Origin: Plantago elongata
Taxonomy: Eukaryota > Streptophyta > Magnoliopsida > Lamiales > Plantaginaceae
Assembly: GCA_036897095.1 (NCBI GenBank)
Contig: JAYMSP010002180.1
Span: 1 to 25,737 of the forward strand
DNA length: 25,737 nucleotides
Reading direction: 5' to 3'
Below are positions 1 through 11,500 of the stretch, piece by piece (within the stretch, counting starts at the first letter, position 1; every line of letters begins with the position of its first letter). The notes below the pieces were generated by a model. The model did not search any database. It worked only from the letters and a program-made list of their open reading frames with translations, and was not told the origin of the DNA. The translations under genes were made by a program, and so were the position numbers.

Positions 1-587
1 GTTCAGCAACTGGCTAACCAGCCAGTTACACTCCTTCAACAATTGAGAAAGGGGAAGTCGAAGAATGGCATTTGGGTGGATCAGAGAGCAGAGCAAATTG
101 CGGTACAAACCTTTCTTAATTTACTCTTTTTGAGATTATTTTATTTACTTGATTAATTCTAAGAATTTGATAAGTTGAACTTATATATGTTTGCACTTGA
201 TGAATATTGTAGACTGAGGTGGAGAGGAGGATCGCAGAGAGGATGGAGACCGATCAAGAGTTGATTGTTGAAGAGCAGGACAAAATCTTCTTACAAGTCA
301 ACTCAGCAGACGAGAGGAGTCGAGTTTATGGTGTGGGTAGTCGAGGAGTAGATGTTGCGTCCAGCTATTCCATTGGTCAGTCCACCGCATCACGATCTAC
401 CGGTCGTCATTACACACAGGACGAGGTCGATAACATTGTGACTCATCTCCAAAACGAGATTGATACTCTGAATAGTACAGTTGAATCTCACCAGGCCCGT
501 GTCGATCCTGAGATCGCAGAGATGAGGCGGATGATGTTCCTCATGACCCAAGGACGTAATTTTGATGATGCTCCTCCTTCTTCTTAG
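1..587 (+). CDS. C-terminal part of a plant CACTA transposase-family protein (Ptta/En/Spm type), partial
   Basis: Partial gene, 5' end off the window. Exon 1..102 reads in frame 1 and contains RKGKSKNGIWVDQRAEQIA, typical of the plant Ptta/En/Spm transposase-associated family. A donor GT at 103 and acceptor AG at 211-212, both phase 0, join it to 213..587, giving a continuous protein (AEQIA-TEVERRIAERME). The tail has a predicted coiled-coil segment (DEVDNIVTHLQNEIDTLNS onward) and ends with a Pro/Ser stretch before the TAG at 585-587. The first in-frame methionine of the second exon is internal, so this exon is not a separate gene. By analogy with TnpA-like proteins it would bind the subterminal repeats next to it; that role is inferred. 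Only 158 codons before the stop are visible. Confidence 0.75.
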
Positions 588-810
588 TTCTAACTTTTAT
601 TATCCGAATACTACTGTTTCTATTAATTCAACTCGATAATATTAGGATACTTACTTGTATGCGAATATTAGGTTTCTAATTAATTTATGAAATTTTCGTG
701 CAATCCAACGTTCTTTTCTTCATTACAATTCTATTGGGTAACAATCAGGTTAAATACGATTGAATTAGGTATTCATGAAATAAAAAATAAAATTAAAAAT
801 CTGGCCATTT

Positions 811-1036
811 TAGCGACGGATAATATTTATCCGTCGCTAAATTCCAAATCGAAACTAGCGACGGATAAGTTATCCGTCGCTAGAAATAGCGACAGATAAG
901 TTATCCGTCACTAGAACTTTAACAACGTCCGTTTTAACTTTTAACAACGAGCGTTGTTATCTGTCGCTAGACCGTCGACGGTCTAGCGACGAATCGCTGG
1001 GGTTCTAGCGACGGATAACGGCGTTGCTAGAACCCC
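811..1036. repeat. CACTA subterminal palindrome array
   Basis: Five consecutive inverted repeats lie before the transposon end. (1) 811-822/828-839: TAGCGACGGATA and its exact complement with a 5-base spacer. (2) 855-867/871-883: the same motif extended by one base, 3-base spacer. (3) 887-898/902-913: a diverged version. (4) 963-990: a perfect 28-bp palindrome with 14-bp half-site GTCGCTAGACCGTC, no spacer. (5) 999-1009/1026-1036: GGGGTTCTAGC and its complement, enclosing another GCGACGGATAA. The shared core is GCGACGGAT. These are best read as transposase binding sites; they could also fold into hairpins. Confidence 0.85.
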
Positions 1037-1050
1037 AGATTTTTATAGTG

Positions 1051-2257
1051 CTTACATAGGAGGCATTATTTATATTACCGGAAACCTAGAACTAGAGAAA
1101 CAATAACACAAGCTCCTATAAGAACTATGTGAAGCTAAAGAACAAAATGACTGTAAACTAAGGATAGTGGCATTAATGCTTGATCCACATTGCTCTTCAT
1201 CCTAGCCCTTGATTAAGCCATCAACGGTCACGATTGAGAAGTACCAAATCGGTACTTCTTTGTTAGAGTTGCAGCAGCTTTGTCTGTTTGCCTGAGGAAG
1301 AAGACGAATTTTGTTGCAATGTAGAAAACGTAAAGTCATTTGACGCTTTTGATTCTACTTCAGCTAAAATAAGTTTATGCTTTTCACAATGGCCCTTCTC
1401 TATTTTTCTGTTGATCGATTCAGTCATGATTTCCTTCGCGTATTCACTTCGAATACCTGTAATTTCAAATCTTTTGTAATTAACTCTCGTTAAAATTCAT
1501 TTTCTCATATTTTTATCCTTGAATTTCCAATATGGTTTCGTCTGCCTTTCTAACAGATAACCCTGATGTATCTCCAACTTGATTATTTATGAAATTCACG
1601 GTGGAACTAAAAAAATAAAATCATAGCTGTATTAATTATATATTTTGCATAGGCAAGTTACTGTACTTTTTTTGCATACGCAAGTTACAAGTTGTATTTG
1701 TTACTTGTTTTGAACAATTACATAGTATTTTTCAACAGTCAATGACTTTAATGGTTGGGACTTGGATCAGATTTGTCTGACCAACGACTTCCAAATTTTG
1801 AACAAGAATACAGATTTAACATGTAATAATATGGGTGTTTTTGACTTTGTCGAACATTACATAATGTAGTTTCTAAAAAGTAACTTATTAACAAATTTAG
1901 AATCAAATTCACTTACTCATAACATAGAAAATGAAAAAACATTATTTTTCTTTCCGTTACTGTAAGTTGTCCAAATTGAAATGAATTTGACCCATATTAA
2001 AAGTTTTCATTCTCTAAATTGGTCTTCTATTTTTACCTGACTAAGGTAAAATTTAACCAATAATTCATGCAAGTAAAATGAGGGAATCACATCCAAGATG
2101 AGTGTCATTTATTGGCAATTGGCATACAAAATATGCTTACTACCTTGTTTTTTGGATGAACAAATTTAATATGCCTACTGACTACTAGGAAATCTTGAGA
2201 ACATAACAATTATTACATAACAATTATTGAAACTAGTATCCCAATAATTTTATGTAG
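1051..2257. other. Intergenic AT-rich DNA, no gene recognised
   Basis: I see no supported gene here. The open frame at 1288-1479 (63 codons) starts without ATG and resembles no family I know. A perfect 14-bp tandem duplication, ACATAACAATTATT, occupies 2201-2228, just left of the pogo-like element. Confidence 0.6.
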
Positions 2258-3279
2258 AAGTAAAACCTTTATAAATTAATAATGTTGGAATCGAGATATT
2301 TTATTAATTTAGTGAAATATTATTATATCGATAAATTAATAATTTAATAATTTAAAGAGGTTTTACGTATAACATTTACACTTTCAAGTTCAATATACTA
2401 GTTATAATGTATATTAGTTCAAAAATTCAACCATGTGATGCTGGGATAATGAGAGCCTTTAAGACGTACTAGCGTAAAAGGTTTTACCGCAAGATTTTGA
2501 AAGGTTATGAGTTGGATATTTCTTCTCCGGAAAAGATTAATGTTTTAGATGCTATCAATTTGTCTCTCAGCTTGGGGAAATGTGTAACAAGAGACCATAT
2601 CGAATTGCTTTCGGCACTGCAAAATTCGTTCGGCGAATCTAACCGGCTCAAGTGATTTAAACGATTCAAATTCTGGAGAAGACATTCATGAGCTTGAGAA
2701 CTTGATTACGGGTATGCATCATCGACACAAAATAGATGTGAATCATTTGCTAGATTATCCGAATGAAAATAATGATTGTTTCGAGGTTTAAAGCATTGAA
2801 GAAATTGTGGCGGATACCATCCAAAATCCGGCCGATGACGAAGTTGTGGATGATTCAGTAGCTTTTGAACCAGTCATTCGAAATGAAGCATTGCAAGCGG
2901 CAACTACCCTTCACAACTTTTTGTTGCAATATGAGATGACAACGCCCCAACTCCTAAGTGCAATGGGTAAATTTAAAGATTAACTCAATATGGATTTGAA
3001 GTTTACCAAAAAATAAGTGACTGTAGATTCATTTTTCACTAGACAATCTTAGAATTTTGAAGTATATGTCACATATTTATATATAAAATATTTTAGTAAT
3101 TATTAATTTATGGTTTCATTGGGACCAATGTATATCACTAGGATTTCAAAAAAGTTATTATCTTATTATTTTATCGATTGTGGTCCAATTTTATACTGGT
3201 CCCAACTTGGAACCGGACAAATTATTAGTTTTACCGAGGTTATTAATTTATCGAGTATTAATTTATAGAGGTTTTACTG
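2258..3279 (+). mobile_element. Decayed Emigrant/Lemi1-type (pogo-like Tc1/mariner) DNA transposon
   Basis: The right end is ATAGAGGTTTTACTG followed by TA (3280-3281). Its reverse complement, CAGTAAAACCTCTATAAATT, is the terminal inverted repeat known from plant Emigrant elements. The left end, AAGTAAAACCTTTATAAATT at 2258-2277, matches with two differences. TA is the expected target duplication; a TA lies at 2255-2256 on the left but is offset by one base, so left-end decay is likely. Inside lies a broken pogo-type transposase on the plus strand (2416-3052). At about 1.0 kb this is shorter than an autonomous element, and the N-terminal half of the transposase is gone, so it is a deletion derivative. 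Confidence 0.8.
2416..3052 (+). pseudogene. pogo/Tigger-type DDE transposase C-terminal remnant, broken
   Basis: Reading AGT at 2416 onward gives SSKIQPCDAGIMRAFKTY, which matches the conserved block around the last catalytic Asp of pogo/CENP-B-like DDE transposases. KINVLDAINLS follows, then, after a one-base frame change near 2570, AW, TISNCFRHCKIRSAN and a C-terminal region ending NEALQAATTLHNFLLQYEM. Stop codons interrupt it at 2470, 2585, 2789, 2981 and 3014. The last readable piece, KKxVTVDSFF, resembles the PCNA-interaction box known from pogo transposases, with the expected Gln codon replaced by TAA at 3014-3016. The DNA-binding N-terminus and the first catalytic acids are absent. It is non-functional. 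Confidence 0.85.
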
Positions 3280-4150
3280 TATTTAAGGTTTGTTTCCTTC
3301 TTAGAATGAGTATGTATTTTGGCTCTTTATTACAATACTTTAATACTGATCGATAATATAAAACCCTAAATAATCACCAACACATTCTAATCCACTATTT
3401 ACGTGATCAAAATTAACATTTATTACCCCGTGTTATCAACTTGATATCTAGGATCTCAAAAGTCCAAATGCATAAAAAGAATACTCTCACGAACTTCAAT
3501 TTAACAGCGGTCGAATCTAATTCGGTAAAATCATTTTTATCGTTCTAATCATCTTTCAAATTATTTGAACAATCAATTATATTGACTTTGACATTTTGGT
3601 CCAGTACAATTACTTTTAAATGGTTCTTCGAGTGATGTGTTGAGTTCATAAATATAACTTTTCTCATGCATACAACGTGAAGCTTTTCTAGCGGATTATT
3701 TAAAATTGTACAAAAACTAACACGATTAATCTAATTGTATTCTATATTTATTGTCTTCAACTGAGCTGAAATATAATATAATATATATTTAAGTAGAATT
3801 GAACTGAATTGAACGAAATTAAATTAAAATGAATGAGTTGTATGATGAACTTGAAGTGTAGATGGCCGAATTTGAATCATGAAGAGGAACAAAAAGAAAA
3901 AGGACTTTGTCCAATTGTCCACTGCATACAAATTGCTCGGTTCGGTCCGGTCCACTAACATGACGTCGTGTCAGTAGACAACACAACACATGAATACATC
4001 ACAATAATCGTCCCATGTTTTACCGCTGCAGGTAAAAACCAACAAACCCAAAAGACAAAAAAGATGATGGTAAAAGGAAAAAAATAATAAATTTACATTA
4101 ACTCAATAATTTATACAGTCACGTACTCACACCACCTGACCTACTAATTA
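3280..4150. other. Intergenic DNA upstream of the nucleotidyltransferase gene
   Basis: AT-rich, with no coding potential recognised. ATGACGTCGTGTCAG near 3959-3973 contains a TGACGTC core of the kind bound by plant bZIP factors. It lies several hundred bases before the likely transcription start, so a regulatory role is only possible. A TATA-like AAATATAAAT sits at about 4149-4158. Confidence 0.4.
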
Positions 4151-5503
4151 AATATAAATCCTCTTAGTTGCCAAAAAGCAGAAAAGGGATTATAATTTAT
4201 AATTAGTACTTCCATTTCTTTAATTTTGCAGATTTCAATTCCATTCAACAGATTAAACATCACAAAGGAACAAACAGACAAATACACGTACATACATACC
4301 AGTGTGTAAAAACCTGTTTCTTCTCTCTCTATCTCACCGGATTTCTCTCCGTTAATTCTCCACCTCCGGCCGATCCAGCCACCACTCTCCACCGCAGCAG
4401 CTGCTAATCAGGAGCTTTTGATTAAAACCACATTAACTGCACCAAGGTTGTTAATTTCTTTTATCTAGTGTGAAATCAAATGGTTGCTTAAATTAAACCA
4501 GCTGCTGTGTTGATGATTCTTATGTGTCTCTTCATCTCCTTGCTTGTTCTGCAATCCAACACCTGGGTTTTACGTAAAAATCGAGTCTTGGAGGAAATGG
4601 AGAACATGGACTGAATCAGTGATTGTTTCTATCGTTGTTTTTGCATTTTTGTATATAGGGTTTTTGGAGGAAGAGAGTGATGGAAAGGAAAGGAAAGGAA
4701 AAACGAGATTCTTTTCTTTTTTTAATGGTTTTTTTATTCTTAGTTTTTTGGTCTTTTAGAAGTGAAACATTTTGGCCATTGAATTAGGTGTCTGAATAAA
4801 AATGGCAAAATTGTTGTTGTAACATGTTTAAAAAATTGGCTTGTGCAAGGTCAATCCTTTTATCTTTTTTGTTTTTTGTTTTGGTAGAACAGGGTAGGAT
4901 ACCCAGTTGTCCACCTGCTATATTTGGAAAAGATTGTACAAATTAAGTAAATTCATGATGGTTGTGACAGTATTATTTGGTTTATAACCATGATGTTTAT
5001 ATGTTTGCATCCTTATAGATTGGTGTTCTGTAAGTGAAGCCAAGAAGTTTGGTTGATACTTGTTTTAAGCTTTATGTGCAACATAGGTAGGTCTACATTT
5101 GTATGCAGAGAATGTAGAGTTGGATTTAACGTCTTCATCATGCTCTTGATACCTTAATTGACAAAAGATTCGTATAGTACTGATATCCTGTAACTGTAAA
5201 TGCATGCTGATAACGTCAGTTTTGAGATAAATGATGTCAACTCGTTATCGTATAACATCTGCCGTCTTTCAAATACTATAATATAATGTTTGAGATTCTA
5301 TTTAGTCAATGATGGAGATACTGATAGTCCCTTGTTTGTTCTTGCAGTCAATAAGCTCAACGGGGAGTTACTTGCTGAAGGAAGGTGATATGCTTTGTTT
5401 GATCGGCTACAGAGCTCAATTTTTAGATGATGTTTACTGCCAACTTATTGTAACATTGCTTTCGTAATTTAGTAATCGTAGCATTTGAGCTTTGATTTCA
5501 CTA
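4151..5503 (+). other. Putative promoter end and spliced 5' leader of the nucleotidyltransferase gene
   Basis: A TATA-like AAATATAAAT near 4149-4158 is followed by a CT-rich stretch (4315-4400: TCTCTCTATCTCACC and a CCACC-rich segment), typical of a plant leader. The next 1.1 kb is T-rich and has no long reading frame, as expected for a leader intron. At 5288-5382 lies an exon-like segment homologous to the first coding exon (see findings). Transcription start and leader introns cannot be fixed without transcripts. Confidence 0.4.
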
Positions 5504-5582
5504 ATGAATGGAGATATTGATTATCCGTATTTGTGCCCAGCAGTTGTTAAGCTAAATTCAGGATCACTTGGTGAAGAAAGGT
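5288..5582 (+). repeat. Tandem duplication covering the presumed first coding exon
   Basis: Copy 1 (about 5288-5385) and copy 2 (about 5486-5582) align along their length, offset by about 195 bases: TTTGAG, ATGGAGATA-TGAT, a CAG acceptor-like site, AAGCTxAA and GAAGxAAGGT recur in order. Translated, copy 1 gives NDGDTDSPLFVLAVNKLNG and copy 2 gives MNGDIDYPYLCPAVVKLNS. Copy 1 reaches a stop (TGA at 5386) in that frame; copy 2 continues to a phase-0 donor at 5618. Copy 1 is probably a decayed exon or an alternative leader exon. Confidence 0.65.
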
Positions 5583-8500
5583 CAAACAAGTCTCAGCAGT
5601 TCGTATTGTCTGTTGAGGTACAGAAGTGTATTCAAACTTGAGACTTTTGTTTAGCTATTATACAGTGATCAAGTTTATTACAATTGTTCCGTATGCTTTA
5701 ACTTTCTTGCTTGAGTGTTGGTATAAAGCTCTTTTTATTTATTTATTTTCTTCAACTGGTTTCTCTCTGCATAAATTTGTTTCCTTGCATTTTAGGTTTT
5801 TGTATTATTACTATATGGATAACCTAGCCTCCATGCTTCTTTCTTCCTGCCTATAATTATTTCCAATATTGATGGTAATAATGTTGGTGGACAAAAACTG
5901 AGGTGGTTTTTTAATGCTTGTGGCTGGATAAAGGTTTCGATATCTAGCTGCAATTATGTTATTCTCTCCAAGTAACGAAATGTATTAGTCGTTTTTGTTT
6001 TTTTTTTGTTTTTCATTATTGTTATTATTAATCATACTAATAATTAATACTTTTGATAATTGGTAATTTGTTTATAGTTTAGGGAATCATGGACCTCAAT
6101 TTATCTTTTCAGCTAGATTTTTCGTTTTATTGCTTTCCTTTTCATAGCCCAAATAAGTAATGCAGGCGTATGGATCGGTATGTTTATTTGATTTGATTCT
6201 TGTAGTCTGCGCCATGATCTTACATTGGAATGACCTTGAGTTTTTCGCTTTGTATGCAGCTATTTATTGAATTAAGCATCCACATATATGAATAAAGTTC
6301 TGAGTTCCACTTAATTCTAATCTTTATTGGTCCATGTTATCTTTTGCATAGATTTTGCTCTTACACCTATTAATTGCCAAGCACGTGGGTAAAGGAGCTA
6401 ATTTATCTTCTCCTGATGCAGATTCGGTAATGTCTATAAGTCATAGTGATTCTGACGAACCAAATACTCTTCACAGTTCTGGGGATTCTAAAGAGTTGAC
6501 TGATGATCAATCTAGAGGTAAGAAATGTAGTACTTTGTGCTCTAAATACTTCTGAAAAGTTCAGGGTGTTCACAATACTGTGTATGTCGTCCAGTGATAT
6601 TCAAAGATTAGTTTTGTGGTGCCGATATTGAAACAACTAAGAAACTTTGGAAATATTAGTTTCTCCTTTTCTTTTTCTTTCTTTCTTTTTTTGTTTTTTG
6701 CTTGCTGGCCTTACTTGGCCTAGAAGTTAGTGTATTTATCTGCACACCGAAGTTACTTATCTGGTGTCACCAGTAATTAGTGGAATGCAACACATTGATG
6801 TGAAATCTTTCTTTTGACACTTTACCAATTGGCGGTAACCATATCTATAACTCTGGTATTAACCATATTTTACGTGGACGAATAAGTATGGTTTATGCAA
6901 CTCCACTTAGCCATTGTACTAGGCACCAATTCATTTCGGGGCATGCTAAATATATAGTGTGTGTGGTCCAAAAGTATATATGTTTTTTCTTTATTATTTA
7001 CAGCTACTTATACCAAGACACTGACACAAATGTTGCCAAAATCCTTTTGATCTTCTTCTCCTCGAATTTTACATGTTCACACTATGAGAAAGGGCACTCA
7101 CATTTCTTTTCTCTTAGACTAGTCTTTAGATTTGAATGTATTATGTTCGCTAATTACAAGACCTTAGTATTGGGTAAAAATCACATTTATTTCAAGAATA
7201 ATGTTAATTGCTCAACATTGTATTAGGTGATTATCTAGTGGAGGGGGCAACAGATGAGTTTAGGTCAGTGATTTCACCTGTGGCGTTCGCATCAAAGAAT
7301 TGGGTTACTGCTGAGGATGCCGTCCATGGAATACTCCATAAAGTCCGCCCCACTTCTGAATCTGAGGAGAAGAGAAGGGAGGTCGTTGGTTATATTCAGA
7401 GATTAATCGGAAATTGTCTTGGTGTTGAGGTCGATGTTCTATCTACTACTGTCTCCTTTCATTTCAAATGTCTTCTTTCAAGTTTTGAACATCTACAGAT
7501 GTAATTATGCCTTATAAATCTGCTGATGTTTGGATAGCATAGGTCTTGTAAGTTACATAGTTTTATTCTGTATCCTGTTGTTAGTACAACCAGATGTGTA
7601 GCGGTCATGAAAAAATTTACAATGGCACGTGTGGGTTTTGGGGATGCTTGTATGAATATCTCTAATGCTCTATCGTAATAAATGGTGGGATCATAGCTAA
7701 TTTGTCCCAATCCTGTATACATTAATCAATGCACAACAATGTGAGTGGAATAATTCTCTGTTAATGCATAGCTAAGGTTCTAGTGAAGTCGAGTAAATTC
7801 CCGACTTCCTATGCATTGTTTAGCTAAGATTTGATCTCTGTTAAATTTGGTATGCGGGCAATGTACTGATATTCCCTTCCAGGTGTAAGGGAATCTATGT
7901 TTTTAAATAGCTTTTCGGCTACTCTACTGCATAATTAGTAGGTTACAGGAGAGTTGGAAGTAGAGTTATTTCCAGTTGATATAAATGGTGACCATGCAAT
8001 TGTAGTACGTGTTTAGTTTATTCTGTTAAGCGACCTTGCCTACAATATACAGATTCACTTATCTGTTGTGCACTTCAAAAGGTTAATGACATATTGTTGG
8101 TTGCAAATTTTGCAATCATCATTGTTCCATCTCTTCATTTTTGAAAGGAACCCCCGAGGATCCATAACAAATTTGTGGGCGATGGATTGCTAAGGGTATT
8201 TTTTGGACATTCAACATATCAGTGCAACCCCATTTTGCTGCATTTCTTGATTGTGTTGAATAAAAAATCATAATAGATTGCAACATCCTCGTCCACTATC
8301 CTTATGTTTGATAAACCCCCGGGCTTGGTCACTTGATACCACATGTGGATCATAAAAGGCATTAGAGAACCACTGTTACAAGCTTGTTTCTCGTTACATG
8401 TAGTGTATATTACAATTATTGTCCAGAGTAAATCACGGTTCTATCTTTGGCTTTCAGTTTGATCTTATTTATATGGCTAATGCATTTAGTATTTGCACGA

Positions 8501-11500
8501 AACCAGTGCACCATGTTTATTGGTGTCTGACATCGTGCATGTGTCAAGAAACTCTTGTTCTATGAGTTGTTAGGCACGATGGTGCTGCTGATCTTGCTTC
8601 TCTTTTTTTGTCACACCTTCCCGATATATTTCCGAATTTCATATTAAAAAAATTGCAGGTACTTCCATATGGATCAATGCCTTTAAGAACTTATCTGCCA
8701 GATGGGGACATTGATTTGACTGCATTTGGTGCTGCAAACTTCGAGGATATGTTGGTTGACGATATGAGATTTATACTTCAAAGAGAGGAGAAAAATATGG
8801 CTGCTCAATTCAGAATAAAGGACGTCCAGCTTATCCGAGCTGAGGTATGTATCTTCAATTCTTTTATGGATGCATGCTAGAATTGGTACTATACCTTACC
8901 TTTAAATATAAATTCTTGTGAGAAATTTCTTTTACACTTGACATTTGTAAAATTGGTTTCCCCTTGGTCACATAAGTGTCAACCGAACCAGTTTACAGCT
9001 TGTTTTAAACTGGTTTTATAGGAGACTTCCTCACCTATAAAGTGTGTGTAGTTTCACTTGCTTCAGATAGAACAGTTTTATGCAAACATGGGCTCTCCAG
9101 CATTAATAAAGTACCCATACGCGATTATTTTCTGCAGAGTGTCCTTTTTATTTTTGTACTTAAATAAGGTGCTCAAATGAGATAGGAATGGAGATTTTAA
9201 TGATCTCTTTCATGTATTCTAGAATTTGGTGCATCTTTGTAATTGTTTGCTGTGTTACTGATGGAGGGTACTTATGTCGCAGGTGAAACTTTTAAAATGC
9301 ATTGTTGAGAATATTGTGGTTGATATATCATTCAATCAAATTGGCGGTCTTTGTACCTTATGTTTTCTTGAACAGGTAATTTCTTGTCAAGTCATTTAAT
9401 AGTTGAGATTTACCTGTAAATCCTTGACTAAGAGCTTTATCAGAACGTCTACCACTCTACTATTGGTTAGGATTTGTAAATTAAATATTTCATGCATCTT
9501 ATTAGTATAGATGTTTAATGTGACTTTCTTCTAAAGCGAGTCTACGTTATGTTTAAGCTACGCTTTGTCATATTCTTTGATTCTTCCCCTGATGGAATAT
9601 AAATTTCTCTTTTTCTGGGATATCGGGGTGTAATTAGGCCAACCTAAAAAAGTATAGTGTGATAGTGAAAACAAGGTTAACAGTTAGTTCTATGCAAGTA
9701 TATATGCTTAAGAAATAAATAATTTACAGAAAGTTTTATGGGATTCATAATCACTTGATTAAAAGAATTAATAATTATAAGCAAAGATAGCATAGTTCAA
9801 CAAGTTTAACAGTTTGTTCTATACAAATATGTATGCACAGGAATTAAAAAAATATACAGAAAAATTTAGGCATGCATAATAGATTAAATTGAAAGAATCT
9901 ATTAAGCAAATATAGCAATAGTGTGGGCGGTTGCCAAGGAACTCATCAGGAATGGGATGGATAGGCATCTTTCTGGGAGGCACAAAATTCACCAGTATTT
10001 GAGTAACTCGCCCGCTTGAAACATCAACATCCCAACACCAAGGTTTTTGACCCATTCCTCCATGAGGCCTATGGATCAGGGTTACCTGATCAATAATAAC
10101 ATAGACGAATTGCGGTTCACACTCCTGAACGCTCTGGTTCGTGTGCTGATTCGCCGTATTCAATGAATCAGAGAAGTGAAGGTGAATGTAGGAATGAAAG
10201 GATCAAATGCTGTTCTCCAGCATTCCGTTCACCTAAAGTCGTGTTCCGAACCTCTATATTCAGAGAATTGGAGAAATTAAGGTAAATAGAAAAAAATGGG
10301 CATCGTCTCACCTCTATATTCTGAATCAAGTTCCAAAATAAAAGAATCACACTCTAGAAAGTAGTGAATCATGTTCCAAAAAATCAAAGAACCAGTGCAA
10401 TGTGATTCTCTGGTGAATTGATTCTCCACAAGTGGAGAGTCGCGAACTGCATTCACGTTCCGAGCAACTAGCATAAGAATACATGAGTCCGTATTATGTG
10501 TACTTTTTACAAAGTGAGAATTTCTTTATGAGAACATGTTTTGTATTGTTTAAAATTTAGATATATTTCCAGCAGAAGGGGATCTTACAGTTTATTCTTT
10601 TACTTACTTTTACTAGCATGATATTCATCTTTTCCTTTTTTGGCAGATTGATCGCCTCATTGGAAAAAAGCATTTGTTTAAGACCAGTATTATACTGATA
10701 AAGGCATGGTGCTATTATGAAAGTCGTGTCCTTGGATCTCATCATGGCTTGATTTCGACATATGCTTTGGAGACATTGGTGTTATATATTTTCCATCTAT
10801 ATCATTCAACATTAGATGGGCCATTAGCTGTGAGTAATTACTAGTATGAACATTTTCTTAACAAAGAAGAAAAAGTTTGAAAATCTTCATCTAATGTTTT
10901 AATTTTGACCGAAGGTTCTATACAAATTTTTGGATTATTTTAGCAAGTTTGATTGGGATACCTATTGCGTTAGCTTAAGTGGACCCATCCGCATTTCTTC
11001 ATTACCGGCTATCGTGGGTAAGCGCATACTCTTGTTGGGCCACATCTCGCCCATAAATTAATGATTGTAAAGTTAATATTCAACTATTTGTGATCTCCCT
11101 TTGCAGTTGAGATGCCAGAAGATAGTGACAAGAATTTACTGTTGACCAGCGACTTTATGAGTTATTGCATCGAAAAGTTTTCTGTCCCTTCTAGAGGTGG
11201 TGATCAAATTTCTCGTGGATTGCAGCAAAAATATCTAAATATAGTGGATCCCTTGCGAGAGAACAATAATCTTGGCCGGAGTGTCAGCAAAGGTAAAAGT
11301 TGTTTTGGTAGTCATGTCAAGAGAAAAATGGTCATAGTCGCAGTTAGGTTCATCTAGCTTTCCAGGGCACTCCTCCATTCACATAAATGCGATTAATATC
11401 TTGTGCCGTGATGTATATAACAATATTATCTCCCTTGCTGTTTCTATTTTATGCACTAGATATGTACAAATAGGGTAGTTCTCTGTACAAATCTTATGGT

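Larger units (their letters stand above)
1..1050 (+). mobile_element. 3' part of a CACTA (En/Spm-type) DNA transposon
   Basis: The segment ends in TAGTG at 1046-1050, the reverse complement of the CACTA terminus that defines this superfamily. Just inside it are GC-rich inverted motifs built on TAGCGACGGATA (811-1036), the usual subterminal repeats where the CACTA transposase binds. Upstream are the last exons of a transposase-type gene in the matching orientation. The 5' end lies left of the window, so element length and the 3-bp target duplication cannot be checked; the bases after the right end are CTT (1051-1053). The last exons are open and the splice sites intact, so the copy may be fairly young. 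Superfamily assignment is firm from the terminus, palindromes and protein together. Confidence 0.85.

Noticed and set aside
811-1036. Regularly repeated palindromes that could suggest a CRISPR array
   Set aside because: Repeats are inverted, unequal in spacing and lie at a CACTA transposon end in a plant genome; no spacer structure.
4144-4392. 82-codon minus-strand open frame
   Set aside because: It lies antisense to the CT-rich leader, whose composition creates open antisense frames; no motif.
4513-4614. 33-codon ATG frame in the nucleotidyltransferase leader, hydrophobic at its start
   Set aside because: It probably falls in a leader intron and there is no sign of conservation; not strong enough to call an upstream frame or a peptide gene.
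6888-7226. 112-codon plus-strand open frame before exon 3 of the nucleotidyltransferase
   Set aside because: It starts with ATG but is low in coding character, lies in an intron with good flanking splice sites, and ends at the acceptor region by chance.
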